From contig NC_088310.1 of NCBI RefSeq assembly GCF_910592395.1, positions 9,557,501 through 9,621,500 of the forward strand: DNA of 64,000 nucleotides, read 5' to 3'. Position 1 is the stretch's first letter. Each line of letters begins with the position of its first letter. The notes under the pieces were generated by a model. It did not search any database. It was not told the origin of the DNA and saw nothing but the letters and a program-made list of their open reading frames with translations. The translations under genes were made by a program, and so were the position numbers. This document shows, in pieces, positions 12,481 through 26,400 of this stretch. The stretch is from Lineus longissimus. Taxonomy: Eukaryota; Nemertea; Pilidiophora; Heteronemertea; Lineidae.

Positions 12481-14319
12481 TTTCTTATGGCTCTATTTAT
12501 GTTGCAAAAGGTGTCATTTTAGAATTTTAAACTCCACCAATGGATGCCTTTTCCAACATAATGTATACCTTAACCCCCCTCATTTCTATCTCCTCTGGCA
12601 GAATTCTTGAGTAGGCTCACTCAAAAGGGGGGGGGGGGTATAATAGCATATTGTGTCAATGCCAACTTAGAGTATCTCCATTTTTCCAACGATGGTTTGA
12701 GGTGATAATGGTTTCTTTAGTCTCTGGAGGCCTCTCGAGCTATGTCTAGTTTTACACACTGCTCAGAGCGACAAACCAAATGCTGCTCTGTATTCCAATA
12801 GGAACTTTGGCGGTGTAGAACATTCAGATTGGAAGTGCGGGCCCAGTTTCCATGGTATGAGCTCATTCAGATGTAGTGCTTTTATACAAGTCAGCAGAGA
12901 ACTGCGCAATCAATCTTGTTCGTCAACCAATCAGAATGTTGTGTACATCTCTCGTGTGGTACAAAATGGCAGCCAATGGGAAAGAAACTATTTTGACATG
13001 ATGGATCAAGCCAAGTCTCCCTTCACCACCAGGCAAACAAATTTTTTTCCTTGCGGCACAGGAAACTGGCATATATAAGAGCTACCACCAAGGATGTTGC
13101 CCAAGCCCCATTACCTAGGTTTACCAAATGCTTGCATATCTTGGCACGCTCTCACTCTCCGAATTTTTTTCTTGGCAAATTTACCAGATACCTTCGACAG
13201 CTAATGATAGAAGCAACTAGAATTCTGTGATTACTTTGGCTTTTTTCTCCAAATGATAAACATATGCTATGTAGCACTGGTTATCGCCCAACTTAAGACT
13301 ATCCACTTGCAACCAAGGATTTGAGTAGACTAAAGTATGCATACATCGAACGAGCACGCTCGCTAAAATTTAATCAGAATCTTCTGGCACTTCACACTGC
13401 AGATTTATAACTTGTGCATGTGGCTTAACTTAATCTGACCTACTACCTGGCTCCTGCCTTTAGTCTCCCTTTAAAGGACATCGAAATGGGCAAAGGATTT
13501 TTAGCCAAGCCTGGTAAGTGAGACACAGCTAGTGATGATAGTACAACAGTGGTACAAAATATTGTCCCTAAAGATGTTGATGATCACTAGATGAAGAGAA
13601 AATCCATCAGAAACAGGCCTAGGCTATGAGCCAAATAAGCTTAGCTATGATACTTTGGGATTACTTGTATGTATCGAGGTATTTCGGTTAGATCCAATGA
13701 CATAAGCAATCAATATATCTCCTTGCAACTTTGGCAAATCCTAAAATAGTTTACACAAAAATATCCAACATGTCTAATGACTTTATAGTAAACCGAATTT
13801 ATGCAATGTATACTTTTAGGTCAAATATTGAGACCTTGAACAAATTTAGAAAGATAAACAGCTTTTTTACATGAAAGCTAAACAGTTTACATGTAGATAA
13901 GCGGCCAATCCATCCGAGTGAAAAAGTCAGTCAGCGACCAGAGGCATCTGGTGGAATATTAGTTGAACTATCATACCTACTGACACATTGAGTGTTCAGT
14001 CATTCTTTTTTTGTCAGGATTCAGAGGCCTTGCTAACATCTCTCAATCATGTCCATGGCCAAATACTGTGAACTGTTTGCCAAGCAACAGCTTGGCTCCC
14101 CCTACTGGTCGAGTTCAGCTGAGCACCTTCTGGCTGGTCCTAGAAAGCCCCGATTGATTTCTGTGGAGACCGGGATAATATGCTTTTCATTTCAGCGTAA
14201 TGACTCACTTAACAATTTGTGGCGAATAATTTGGAGATGATCCCTAAGAATTCAATGTTCAATGTTATAATCATAAATTAATTTAAAAAATCAAAACTTT
14301 TTCTTACCATTTTTCGGGA
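12481..14319. other. 3' flank of TTC8; nothing else recognised
   Basis: This is presumed to include the TTC8 3' untranslated region next to the stop at 14,320, but no clear AATAAA on the minus strand was found close to it. A G run of about ten bases sits near 12628. The 63-codon plus-strand frame at 14049-14240 has no support. Confidence 0.35.
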
Positions 14320-14436
14320 TCACAGCAGAGAGAAGTGTTTTTCCAATTGTTGCAGCAGCTCTTTCGAATCAGCATGGTCACTGAATGAGTCCAGCGATCT
14401 TTGGATGGCATTGTAACTGCTTTGGAAATCACCAAG
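14320..14436 (-). CDS. TTC8: TTC8 coding exon 11 (last)
   Basis: Acceptor GTCGTTTCAG at 14437. It encodes residues 462-499, LGDFQSSYNAIQRSLDSFSD then HADSKELLQQLEKHFSLL and TGA at 14322-14320. It aligns residue for residue in length with the C terminus of vertebrate TTC8 (IGDLQRSY...HFAML). It is phase 0, as required by exon 10. Confidence 0.93.
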   Translation of the reverse strand, partial: LGDFQSSYNAIQRSLDSFSDHADSKELLQQLEKHFSLL

Positions 14437-17400
14437 CTGAAACGACATAACATTATATCATTAATATCAGCTGAAATATCTGACCCATTGGGATCAGCAT
14501 GGTCCTGTCCAGCAACCTCTGGGTGTTTTCATAACTACTTGGAAATCAACAAACTGAAAGAAAGAGATATGATTTTAACATCATGAGCTAATTAAAAGCC
14601 TGTAGATCTGACCCCTAACCATTTTGGTAACTATAAGGAGATTAAGGCAACTTCAGTCACATGGATGCATTGGAAATAGTCGAAGTTCAGAACAAAAACA
14701 TGTAAATTACACAACAAATGTCAAAGGTCCCAGGACATTTTTCTTTCAAAAGTTATTCACTTTTTTCACAGCCGAGAATACTCGGTTTGTGAACCGAGTA
14801 TACACGGATTGCGAACCGAGTATACTCGGTTTGAAGCATGAACAAGTTTTAAAGCTGGGTTTACGTAAGATTCACATAGTCAGCTGTCATATTTCACACG
14901 CCTCATGCCGTACTTTAAAGAAATGCAGTATGCAGCCAAATGAGCGGAAAATCTCAAATTCAGTGCAAATTTTGTACAAAGGAAGCTGGTCTTTTTAAGC
15001 ACCAGATTCCAAAAACATAGATTGACCAAACATTTCTTTCAGGGAGAAAAACCTCCCAGTAAACTCCAAAGTGGAGTAAGCCAATGTTTCCAATCCATTC
15101 CAGTAAAAACCAAAAGCCATGTATCCGGTATCTAAATCAACAGCTTCTGTTGTGAGCTAGCAACAAATAACAACCAAAATCCTACTTCCTGGCCAGCATC
15201 AGAAAAAGTGTTCCACCCCAGACTGATTACAATGAAATAAACAACTTCAAATATCGGCACCAGACTACTTGAGACAGTGAACATGGCAATCGGTAAGATT
15301 TTTTTGTTTTTTTCCAAACTTTTTGATGATGTGGTAACCACCGTACAAACATGCACTTAATATTAGTTCAAGCGACAGAGGATTTGTGTCAACCACGTCA
15401 ACTGTGTTGAGAGTCGATGCCTACACTGTCTGCCAGAGATGAGGGAGCATCTCAACAATAGTCGACCTACAGATTGGTAGATTGTTCTGGATTAAGTATC
15501 CAGCTCTGAAATTCTAATTTATTTGTCAAAACCGGGAAATTGACCCCCTCAGAAAATTTGTAGTTAACAATACATATTACAAATTTTCAATGAATTCTTA
15601 AAGGCATTCGCTGTTTGTAAAAAAATTGTAATTTGAAAATGTCCACTTGGGTAAATCTGTACTGAATATAAATTTCAACACTGCCGTTGTGTAGACAGAT
15701 ATACAAACACTGCCATTGTGTAGACAGATATACAAACACTGCCGTTGTGTAGACAGATATACAAACACTGCCGTTGTGTAGACAGATATACAAACACTGC
15801 CGTTGGGTAGACAGATATACAAACACTGCCATTGTGTAGACAGATATACAAACACTACCGTTGAGTAGACAGATATACAAACACTGCCATTGTGTAGACA
15901 GATATACAAACACAACCGTTGAGTAGACAGATATACAAACACTGCCATTGTGTAGACAGATATACAAACACTACCGTGGTGTAGACAGATATACAATCAC
16001 TGCCGTTGTGTAGACAGATATACAAACACTGCCATTGTGTAGACAGATATACAATCACTGCTGTTGTGTAGACAGATATACAAACACTACCGTTGAGTAG
16101 ACAGATATACAAACACTGCCATTGTGTAGACAGATATACAAACACTACCGTTGAGTAGACAGATATACAAACACTGCCATTGTGTAGACAGATATACAAA
16201 CACTACCATTGAGTAGACAGATATACAAACACTGCCGTTGTGTAGACAGATATACAAACACTGCCGTTGTGTAGACAGATATACAAATACTACCGTTGTG
16301 TAGACAGATGTACAAATACTATCGAACACCAGGTTTCAGCAAAGTTGTATGCATGATAACTGTTCTACTTCATTGTGTATTACCACATTTAGATTTCCGA
16401 GACCAACGATTTAAAACAAACCATGTACCCCTTCGAGATCTATCAAAGTACAGTGGAACCTCCCTTAGCTGACACCTCTCTATTAAGGACAACCTCTCTA
16501 TTAAAGACACTAGTTTTGGACCCAAATTGGTAGTTTCTATTCAATTTGACCTCTCTAATCAGGACACCTCTCTATTAAGGACAGCACTTGCCAGTCCCGA
16601 AGGTGTCCTTAATAGAGAGGTTCTACTGTACTGGTATTTGTGAAGTTTGAAAAGAAAGTCAGACTAAGACCAGTAAATAGCACCATGACATACCAATCTC
16701 CGAGATTGCATGGCTCTCTCTTTATTCTCTCATAAAGGAGTACGAAAACAAAAATAACGAACTGTTACTTTGAGAACTTTGGCCTCAACAAGGCACAGGT
16801 TGAGCAAAGAGACATAGTGCAAGCCATGAACCTTGCCATCACGGAACTCGACAAACTTCCCGAAGCCAATATCGGTGTGTCAGATATATTCTCAAAATGA
16901 ACCTCGAGTGCGGAACATTTTCAAATCGATTCGTCACAAGAGCTACAAGAGGAAATTGCAACGAAATGGGAAGAGGTTTATTGACATTTAAAGATGTTTC
17001 GAGAAGGCCACAGGTCCTCCATGTTTAAACAAGACAAGAGTTGAAGGAGGCGTGTTGTTTTGACAGGGTAATGGAAGATGGGGGTCCTTTGTAGCAAGGC
17101 AAGCAACAGTTGGATATTGGGATGGTCTCTGTAATTGGCTATACTTTAACCCTTTCCAAACGTGGATCAAAGGGGGGGGGTGGTGCCACCAGTTGCACTC
17201 CCCGCTATTTCATGAATAATCTTTGAAATTTACCATAAAATTTTAGAACACCAGGAATTTCGATGAGAAATTCAGTGCACACCCCTCTTTTTCTGTCAGT
17301 GTCTCACTGGATCCGCCCCTGCTGTCAACGTATTTAACTTGCACAGCATATTTTTCGAACATGAATGATTTGTAAATCCACATTGTGAAATGAAAAGTAA

Positions 17401-20400
17401 TATTGCTTCCCTCTCACACACCAGCAATAAATTTAGCCAAGTATTTCACTGTCAACAAAACAGCTGCAACTATAAACAAAGATTGACATCAACTATCTGA
17501 AACCAGAATTGGAACACAGGTTAATGATACAACTAACTTGAAAGGTATGAAAAGCAGCACCCCAACCAGTATTTAGGCTAGGCTGCTTGTGGCATCATGC
17601 TTTTGATATCATACTTTGCATCCAATGATAGACAAGATCAGCAGTCTGATTAACATCTGATGGCTTAGAATATCTGTTATCTGACCCCCTAAACACTACG
17701 AATCCCACATATTCCCAACCGAATTGATAGGACACAAAACAATTTCTATAATCACTACAGCAATCTATATGATCACAGATTAAGTATCCCTATCACCGGT
17801 AAAGTGTCCATTTATTACCCCCCTATTTCCCTTGACATTATTTGATTACTCCTGCTAGCGTGCCAAAGCATCTTATGACATCTCATCTCACCAAGGGGCT
17901 GTAAAATCTTCCGCGGCACTATTCGATGGTCTTCTCTCATCTGTCTTAATACAAAGGGAGGGTAATAAGAGTTTTGTAGGGATGTAGATTCCTGGTGAAT
18001 GGTCAGGGTTTAATGGTGTGCTAACATGCCATCTTGCCACCGATGAGAAATGAGAAAATTTGCATTTTGGAAGCCTGAAACAGTGTCTTTTGATCCTCTC
18101 CTGAGAAGACAGTTGCAGATGCCGCCAAAATCACTTTGAGGGCTGCCGGAATGACCAATGAATGTGCCTGGATCCTGCCAGCGGTGTTCTGTCATTTTTC
18201 CTAGGTGCTGCCAAAAAAATGTTGGATGGCGCCAGTGGCTGTCTGCTGCCATTAGGCGTGCCTGTCAATATAGTCTCAAGCATCAATAACCTGAGAATGC
18301 ACTGGGTGTTCGTGCTCAATATGTTAGGAGTTTATTTACCCAATCCAAGGCCGAGATTGGGTGAGTATTGAAATCAATACAACCATGGCATCTGATCCAG
18401 CTAATACTGCAACGTTTTATTACGGTTGTAAAACCATTTATATTGGCCAGCTTGACCACGATTTCTGCTAGAGGACTGCCTGCAGTTGTTTATTTGGGAT
18501 GAAGAATGGTCTAAAGGAAATGAAGGAAACTTTCACAACAAACCAGCAACATATCACAAAACCAAGGTTTCTTTTACCTGGCATCTTTTCCAGGCCTATG
18601 GAGTCACAAGTTGCAGTAACCCAACTGGTCCTGAACTGCACTTGTACCAACAGGTGCTTAATCATGTTAATACTACATGTATGAGAAAATGTACAGAGAG
18701 GCTGTGAATGTAGAGAAGAAGACTTGATGTCGAAAGAAAATATAGCCCAACCTTCCAAGAGTCTTCAAATTGGACATGATAAAACATTCAATACTAGACT
18801 AGCTTTGATACTACCCACAAATTTTCAGACCAGGCATATTTCGGTCAACTGGGATACTTGTCCAATAGAAATTGGCATTTTGGTCCACAATGCAGGCGGA
18901 CAGGAAAATGGATGCGAAGAACTGACACGCACATTATGAAAACCACATGGGATCAAATCTTTGATCAAATGACTACACAACCAACCTTATATCTGCGGAT
19001 AAAACTATTTCCAGGATTATTAGATTATCCACGCATTTACAACATTACTACTGGGACCCACAGGAAGACATCAAGCAAATAGAAGTCAAATCTCTCTCTT
19101 TATCTATTATATTTACCTTTTATGTTTTTACAAGTTTTTCTACTGGCAATCATTCCTATTCGTCAGTGGGTTTACGAGTTGGATATCTCTGATATCAAGA
19201 CATAGAAAATCCATTAGAGGACTGCAATGTATGATAATATTTTGCAGCCGGAACAGATTACATTGTGCACTCAGTCAAAGCCATCAACAAAAATATCTGA
19301 CCGAGATATTTTTCACAATGTTAAAATTTGGCGAATGGAGTTGATATCGCATTTGTTGTCGAAATGAAATGGTTAATGCATTTTTTAGATTTTTAAGTTC
19401 GCATTTGATCATGCACTTGCGTAAACTGCGAAAATATGTCCAGGCCCAGGCCATCATCCCCTTAAGAATAATTCAAAATAGCAGGATCTGGTACAAAATA
19501 CCAACAGATACCAAATACTTCAATGCAATATTCATATGAACGTCTGCTGGTGGAAAATGAATCCACAAGTGGTCCTCGAATCGTTCTTGGGAAAACACCT
19601 CAACAGTTGATGGATCATCAGAACTCAAACTATATGTCGAGTATTCTCGCAAATGAAAAGTGCAATAGCAATATGCGTAACAATTTATGATGAGAGTAAA
19701 CATCGTGAAGAATTATCAAAAGGCAGCATCTTGAAAACAGCCTTGATAAAACATTATCAACAGTTGATGGGTCGTTCAAAGCCGAATTATTGGTCGAGTA
19801 TTTCCACAAATGAAAAGTGCATGTAGCAATCAGCGCAACGTTAAATCAACATTTTATGATGAAAGCATACTGAAGAACTATCAAAAGGCAATTTCTTGAT
19901 AACAACCTTGATAATACTTAAAGGGGAGTTTGGGCATGAAATTAGAAATGCTTTTATATGAGGCCGGGAATGGCCTTTTTCGGGGTACTGGGATTGGTCC
20001 TGCAATGACCACCTGTCTCGATATCGATAGATTTTTTTCTTCATTTTAGCAGGATTCTTGCCAAAATGGCTACTGGGAATCAGAATGTGGACCCTTCTAT
20101 AATATGACAATTGGACTGATCATCCATCCCCTCTCCTGTCTCTATGCATTTAACTCTTGTATTGTACCAGAATGTACGAAAAGGCATTTTCACGCAGAAA
20201 CCCAAAATATCTGAAGAAAACTTGCATCATACAGTGTACACCACAAAGTAAGTTGAAGTAGACTGTAAAGACGGCTTATGAGTTAATTCGAAATATCGTT
20301 GGGTGTGTCTCTGAATGATTGCAAAAACAACAACATGCATGAAATAATACTGCCTCTCGTCAAATGTCATTCCATATCCTAACTGGCAGGAAGATGTTGA

Positions 20401-23400
20401 CAACTGTGAAGGTCATATGAGTCATATCACTACAAGCAGAAGTTTATTAACTGTGGCTACAAGTCTGCCTGCATCTGGTCAGTGTTGCCGGTCCAAATCA
20501 TAACATTTTAGTTGAATCATATTATTTATCCTATTACAAATCAGTGTTGCAGAATTAGCTATTGAGTATGAGGCCATGTTGGAACAGGAATACCATACAA
20601 TCAATTTTCAAGTTAAATTCATGAGGCTTTAAGGCCATAACTGGAAAGCTGAGATACTTTGCCGCTGATCATGCAGGTATGATGATCCATTGGGTTTGTT
20701 TTCTTCATTGTTATTAGCATGGGCTTAAGGCAAACAATATTAAGCCAGGATATCGGTGAAACCCATCACTATCCATAGGGAGAATGCAAAAATAGCTGTA
20801 GTGTGACACTGGTGTTTTCTGTAACACTGGTGTTTTCTGTAACACTGGTGTTTTCTGTAAAACATCCTTTAGATATACGACTTACCAGGTTTTTAGATAT
20901 ATCACTCACCAGGGATCTCCACCAGCTTAGAAAGGGTTAATGGATTAAACTGATCCAATAGTGCCACTGTCTCAAACCTCGATATCTCATCTACCCCCTG
21001 TAACCAATACAATGGCAACCAACTGGCATCCAATTATCTTAAGATGGTCAATCTCCTTTATGGACCAATATCATGAATTCTAATTAAAATGTCCATCGGT
21101 AATCGTACATAAATCATAGGGGTTGCTTACATGGAAATGGGGGAGGGTGATTGTAAGTTGGGATCGAGATCCTCTCATCAATAGATGTGGCGTCCCATGT
21201 GGTGACATATTGGTAGAGGTGCGCAACTCATGATCTAAGTTTGAGGGTTCCGACTATGGCCTTTTTGCTACTTAGTCCTGATCAGTTAGCTCTAGTTTCA
21301 GCGTGATGAGACGATATATATGGCTTATAATAGGGTTTCATTCAGAAACTAGCATATGTGATCCGTTCCAGCAAAACCAGTCGCATGTCGCTCTGAGCTT
21401 TGCAGGTTGAGATGGACTGTTTGTTCATTTCACTATTGTCTGCCTTTTGTGAAATCTGACGACATCAATTTCTTCTATTATCTCCTGGTGTCATCTAGGC
21501 TCATCTTATGTACGACATGCGACTGGTTTTGCTAGGACGGGCCACATATGACCTAGCTGTCCCAAAGGCACTGTGTTGAACGTTGATATCTATCAGCTTC
21601 TTAAAGTACCTTTGATTTTGATTAATATAAATGCTTTATACAACAATTTGTCACCCCACAGTTTTGCCAACTTCTCTGAAGTGGTCATCGACATAAAAAC
21701 TACACAGTTCTGAAAGCATCAAGAACCTTTATCATGAAATAAGTGTTCCATGAATAATGTATTTTTACATTCAGATTTTTATTTAGCATTCTGAAAGTGA
21801 CAAGTCCCAGTGCAAGGTTAAAATCCCAAATTCGCCATAATTTTATACTTTGTACTAAATGCCAGCATCAGGTATCATCAGCGCATTGAAATACAACACT
21901 CCATTGTGCTAAAGTCTTTGAATAAATGGATTTGAACAAGGGCAAAGCTTCATTGAACATGTTGAAGAAAACTCAAGGGTTACATTAATGGATCAGAGAT
22001 GAATATTTCATATCACTCATATCAATAAGCTAACCATGCTTTGAATGGAAACCATGACCTTGAGTGGAGAGGCAACAAAATAAATCACTCAGCAAGTTGA
22101 AGGATATATTCTCACGAGATTTTCACTAATTTGGTTGCATTTAATTTAACGATCATAAATCATAATAAAGATTACTCCAAGCCAGAGACAACCATCATCC
22201 AGCATGTCCAACGCACATGCAATCACTGTGGTTTTTTCTTCTGGTAAAACTCCTATATATAAGCCTAGATACTCCCAACTTGGCTCTATAAGCCCAGGTT
22301 GATAATATCGCCCAATACCACATTGATGATGTTTATTCATAAGGATATTCATCCAGGTTAGGGGTGGTAGGCCTATAAAAGTTCTTGTCAGACCTTATTG
22401 GTTGGCATCTTGATTTTGGGTAATCCTACATGTAGTTAAAGGGAACTGAAACCGCCAAGCCTGTTCGTATGACCTCGTTTTCATTTCCCGCGTATCGGGT
22501 GATCAGAACGAGGCATGAATGAAACATGGCGCCTAGCTGTCAATCATTGAGTGACGTCACTACTATGGAATTTACTACGAAAACTCATGAATGGAAGATC
22601 GCATGACTCACGTGATTCTCAAGTGATTCTCACGTGATTCTCACGTGATTCTCACATGATTCTCAATAATAACAAATTGAACTGCGAATGCTCGGGCACT
22701 GGGGGCGGAGCTACAAATCTGAACTCGAATAGGAAGTTGGAAGTTTGACTTTCTCGGGCGGTGAAAGTCGAAAAGTTGAATAAATTGCTCGGCGGTTCCA
22801 GTTCCCTTTAATGGGTGGGCAAGAAATATATGATCTGGTCTTATACAGATGAGCTGAGAGTATTTTGCAAACATTTTTTATAGTAAACTGTGCAATCTTA
22901 GATAAAACCATATAAAACACTGAAAATAGAAAAAAATGCGAAAATCTTCAAGATAATTTCCCCTTTACAACATTTGCTCTTACATGTACATTCGATGATA
23001 ACATTTATCAAGAAATAAGTCAGCCGCATATATTTGTTGTTACATGTACATGATGTAGGGAAATATTCGAATAAAGCTGCAAACAACAGATAAACAAAAC
23101 AACAAAGCATTTTAAAACCAAATAATTTGCGCACTTAAAAAGATGTTATCCATCACTTAAAGCAACACAATCAAATATCACTTCAAATTCATTGACCAAT
23201 GATTTCAAACAATGCATCCAATCATGGGTAATGCATTGCATCAAAAATCTATCAAGTGACAGAATTTTGATTGCGCTCGTATTCTGACAATGAAACATGA
23301 CTAAAAGCCTTCAACGATCGATAAGTACAACTAACCTTGCCTTCCCAATCTCATCTTTCCCAGTATTGGGGAATGAAGAGGCGACTTTGCATTCATTGTC

Positions 23401-26400
23401 GGGATTACCTTCGAACGAAACAAAAGATGACCTCGAATCCACCTGCAGAGCCGTAAGCCTGATTGTCGATGCTTTTACGGCGTTTATTCACGCTGATCAA
23501 ACTGCGGTGAGTAATCAGCCCATTCACAAATCCACCCTTCGACCGTTCCTCATCTTTCACCCATGGTGAGAGCGTGATAAATATTGCTATTTTCCAACAG
23601 ATTTGTCGATTTTAGTGTTTTGACTGAGAAATTATGCAGGCTAATGTTTGACCACATGTTATTTTAGATAATTGATCGACCAAGTATGATATTGGCTGGC
23701 TGGGAGGGAACTTCTGGCTGATTGTTGTCTCTTGGAGGGTGGCTGTGGTGTAGCGATGGTGGTCTAAAGCTGAGCGCACACGGGCAACAAAATGACAGCG
23801 AAACTGAAAACATTTGTTTTCAGTTGTTTTCGAAATGTTTTGCGTCTTTGTCGTGTTTGTTTCAATCACCCGCACACGGGAGACAAAATGACACGGTCAC
23901 GTCACAGGTCACGTCAAAAACAAGGGGTAACCATGGTTGCGCCATACGTCACACCCCCGGTCACACCCACGTATTCCAAGATGGCCGCCGCCATGCATAA
24001 CAACCGCCTCACAATTTTAGCATTTCTGATCGTTCTTCGTAACCGCCGTCGCCGACGGAAAAATAGAACGATGTGGGCGAGGTCATGGATCCAGAGGCGA
24101 ATTGAACAGGGATCCTACGCCAATCTGGTCCAGGAACTGAGGACTGAATATCCCAAGATGTACAAGTGATACTTCAGACTAGATGAAGAAGGATTTGATA
24201 TCCTTCTGCAAAGGGTTGAAGGGATCATAACTAAAACAGACACAAATATGCGAAGGTCAATTACTGCTGGGGAGAGGTTAGCCATAACCCTCAGATATCT
24301 TGCGACAGGTGCGTCCCATCATTGAGGTACAGGGGTGGATCCAGCTTTTTGAAATGGGGGGGGCTGGCGGGCCCGGCCGCGGAATTCTTTTTCCCAAACG
24401 ACATATCCATTGATTTTCCTTCATAGTTCTATACTGTTGCTGTAGAGGGCAGCGCATACGCGTATATACTAGTATAATCTTTTCGTATAATCGACAAAAC
24501 TCGCGCGCGGTGGGTAGGCCCTCTGCTTATTATCCTCCACCCCCACTAGGGTTTTTGCTATTTCAGCAATTGCGGCATACCGCCTGTTTTTATCGCTGTA
24601 GAGCGGCGAGGTCACCTCGAACAGGGCAGGCCATTCCTGCCACAGCTCGACCAACCTGCCCTCGAGCTCAGTCGTCCATATTATTTCATGCAATTCTTCA
24701 TCCACAATCAACTCCATTTCGTTTAAAATTGGCGCTGCCATTTTGACCTGGCTTGGTTGGTATCACATGACGCTGAACGTCATCGTGATTGGCTAATGAC
24801 GATGATGACGCAAAAATGTTTTACGTTTCGTTGCAGTCACCCGCAAACGGGCGACGTTTTGACGAAAAACATTTTGACTAGGTCAAAAATATATTGCATG
24901 TTTAATATTCGAAAACTGTTTCAAAAACAAATGTTTTCGAAAAACATTTGTTTTTGTCCCCCGCAGACGGGCAACAAATTGTGAAGAAATATTTGAAAAC
25001 AAATGTTTTCAGGTTTTTTTGTCATTTTGTTGCCCGTGTGCGCTCAGCTTAAGTCATCACGGCTGTGTGAAGAGTTTCATGCCAAAAGGATAGAAATTCA
25101 TTTTTGCATTTTTGAGAAAAATGGAATTTAACTGAAAATGCATTGGTATATTTTGGACATTTTTTATCATCAACTGTTGGTCCAAATGCTATGAAATTTG
25201 TAGGAAACAGATCAGTCAACATATATGGGCAAATGTCATGGTATGGTTAACTCTAAAACGTTTAACGCATATCAAATTTTGTATTAAAACCCTTTTTGTA
25301 TTATTACAGTAGAATTAGGACTTTAACAGCAATAATATCCAATTAACAACTCCTTCGCTTCACACACTGTCTTCAGAGACTGGACTCCAAGCCATGACCC
25401 TTTAAACGACCCATGCTTGCTTGAGATGGCCACAGATGTGAATCATTTCATATTCATACTAATCCAAGTGGGGAACAGTGGTCATCTGAAGTCATTTGCC
25501 ATTCAATTGAATAATGGTGATTGAATTGTGGTCATTAGCCCCCCACACACTGACAGGTGATTCATCAATCAAATAGCCCCTCACAGGGTTCAAAATCAAT
25601 ACTATGATATCGCTATGAAGTTCAATCTGTCCACTGGATTCAAATTTACTGGAGATTGTCGACAGTTTCACCAATTGTCCATGATGGCTTCTTCAGGACA
25701 GATGTTGTTCTCATCCAATGTTTCTGCAGAAGTTAGCGCCATATCAATATCAATTTTGATGTGTGGGTAATATAGGCATCAATATGATAATAAGAACCCA
25801 ATCGAAAAGTAGTTCACCACATCAAAATCCAAGATGGATGCCACTTTATGCATCGAAATCTTGTGAGTGCACTTTTGAACGCGATATCTGCAGATGTCAG
25901 GGATGTATCAAAGCCAACTTTGGTATGTGGGTACTTATAGGCATTGGTAAGAACCCTATCGGAAAGTAGGTCACCATATCAAAATCCAAGATGGCTGCCA
26001 CCATATTAAAATCGCAAATTTCCGAAAACCCAACAGATACACACAACTACCTCATCTTTTTTTCAACTCCCCTCTACCAATGAGGAACCGGCGCGATTTA
26101 TCCGCCACGTGGCGCTGCAATCGATCATACCAAAACTCTCCATTTCCAATGCATATCATGTTATTTCTGAGCTCAAAAACGATCGCTTATTTTCGACCGA
26201 TTTCGGCGACGTTTGCATCTTCCTGTTTTAAATCTATTGAGCTATCAGTTTCTTAAGATTATTTTGCGGAAAATATGAGCGATGCCAGTTATTGGGCACG
26301 TTTTCTGTTGTTGAAATCCTGTGCAAAAATGTACGCAATGGTTTCCCGTGATTGACCTCATGCGACTTCAACAGACCAGAAAATGACGTCATGGCGTCAG

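Larger units (their letters stand above)
23768..25049. mobile_element. PIF/Harbinger DNA transposon, internally deleted
   Basis: A 1,282-bp element flanked by TAA target duplications (23765-23767 and 25050-25052). Terminal inverted repeats begin AGCTGAGCGCACACGGGCAA. It carries a broken HARBI1-like transposase N terminus on the plus strand and a MADF/Myb-like partner ORF on the minus strand, facing each other, as in two-gene Harbingers. The nuclease half of the transposase is missing. Sub-terminal words CCCGCACACGGG, CCCGCAAACGGG and CCCGCAGACGGG recur at about 23870, 24840 and 24960. Confidence 0.93.

Noticed and set aside
15587-16329. Four long overlapping minus-strand open frames (80-132 codons)
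   Set aside because: They are the three frames of the 29-bp minisatellite, which simply lacks stop codons on that strand.
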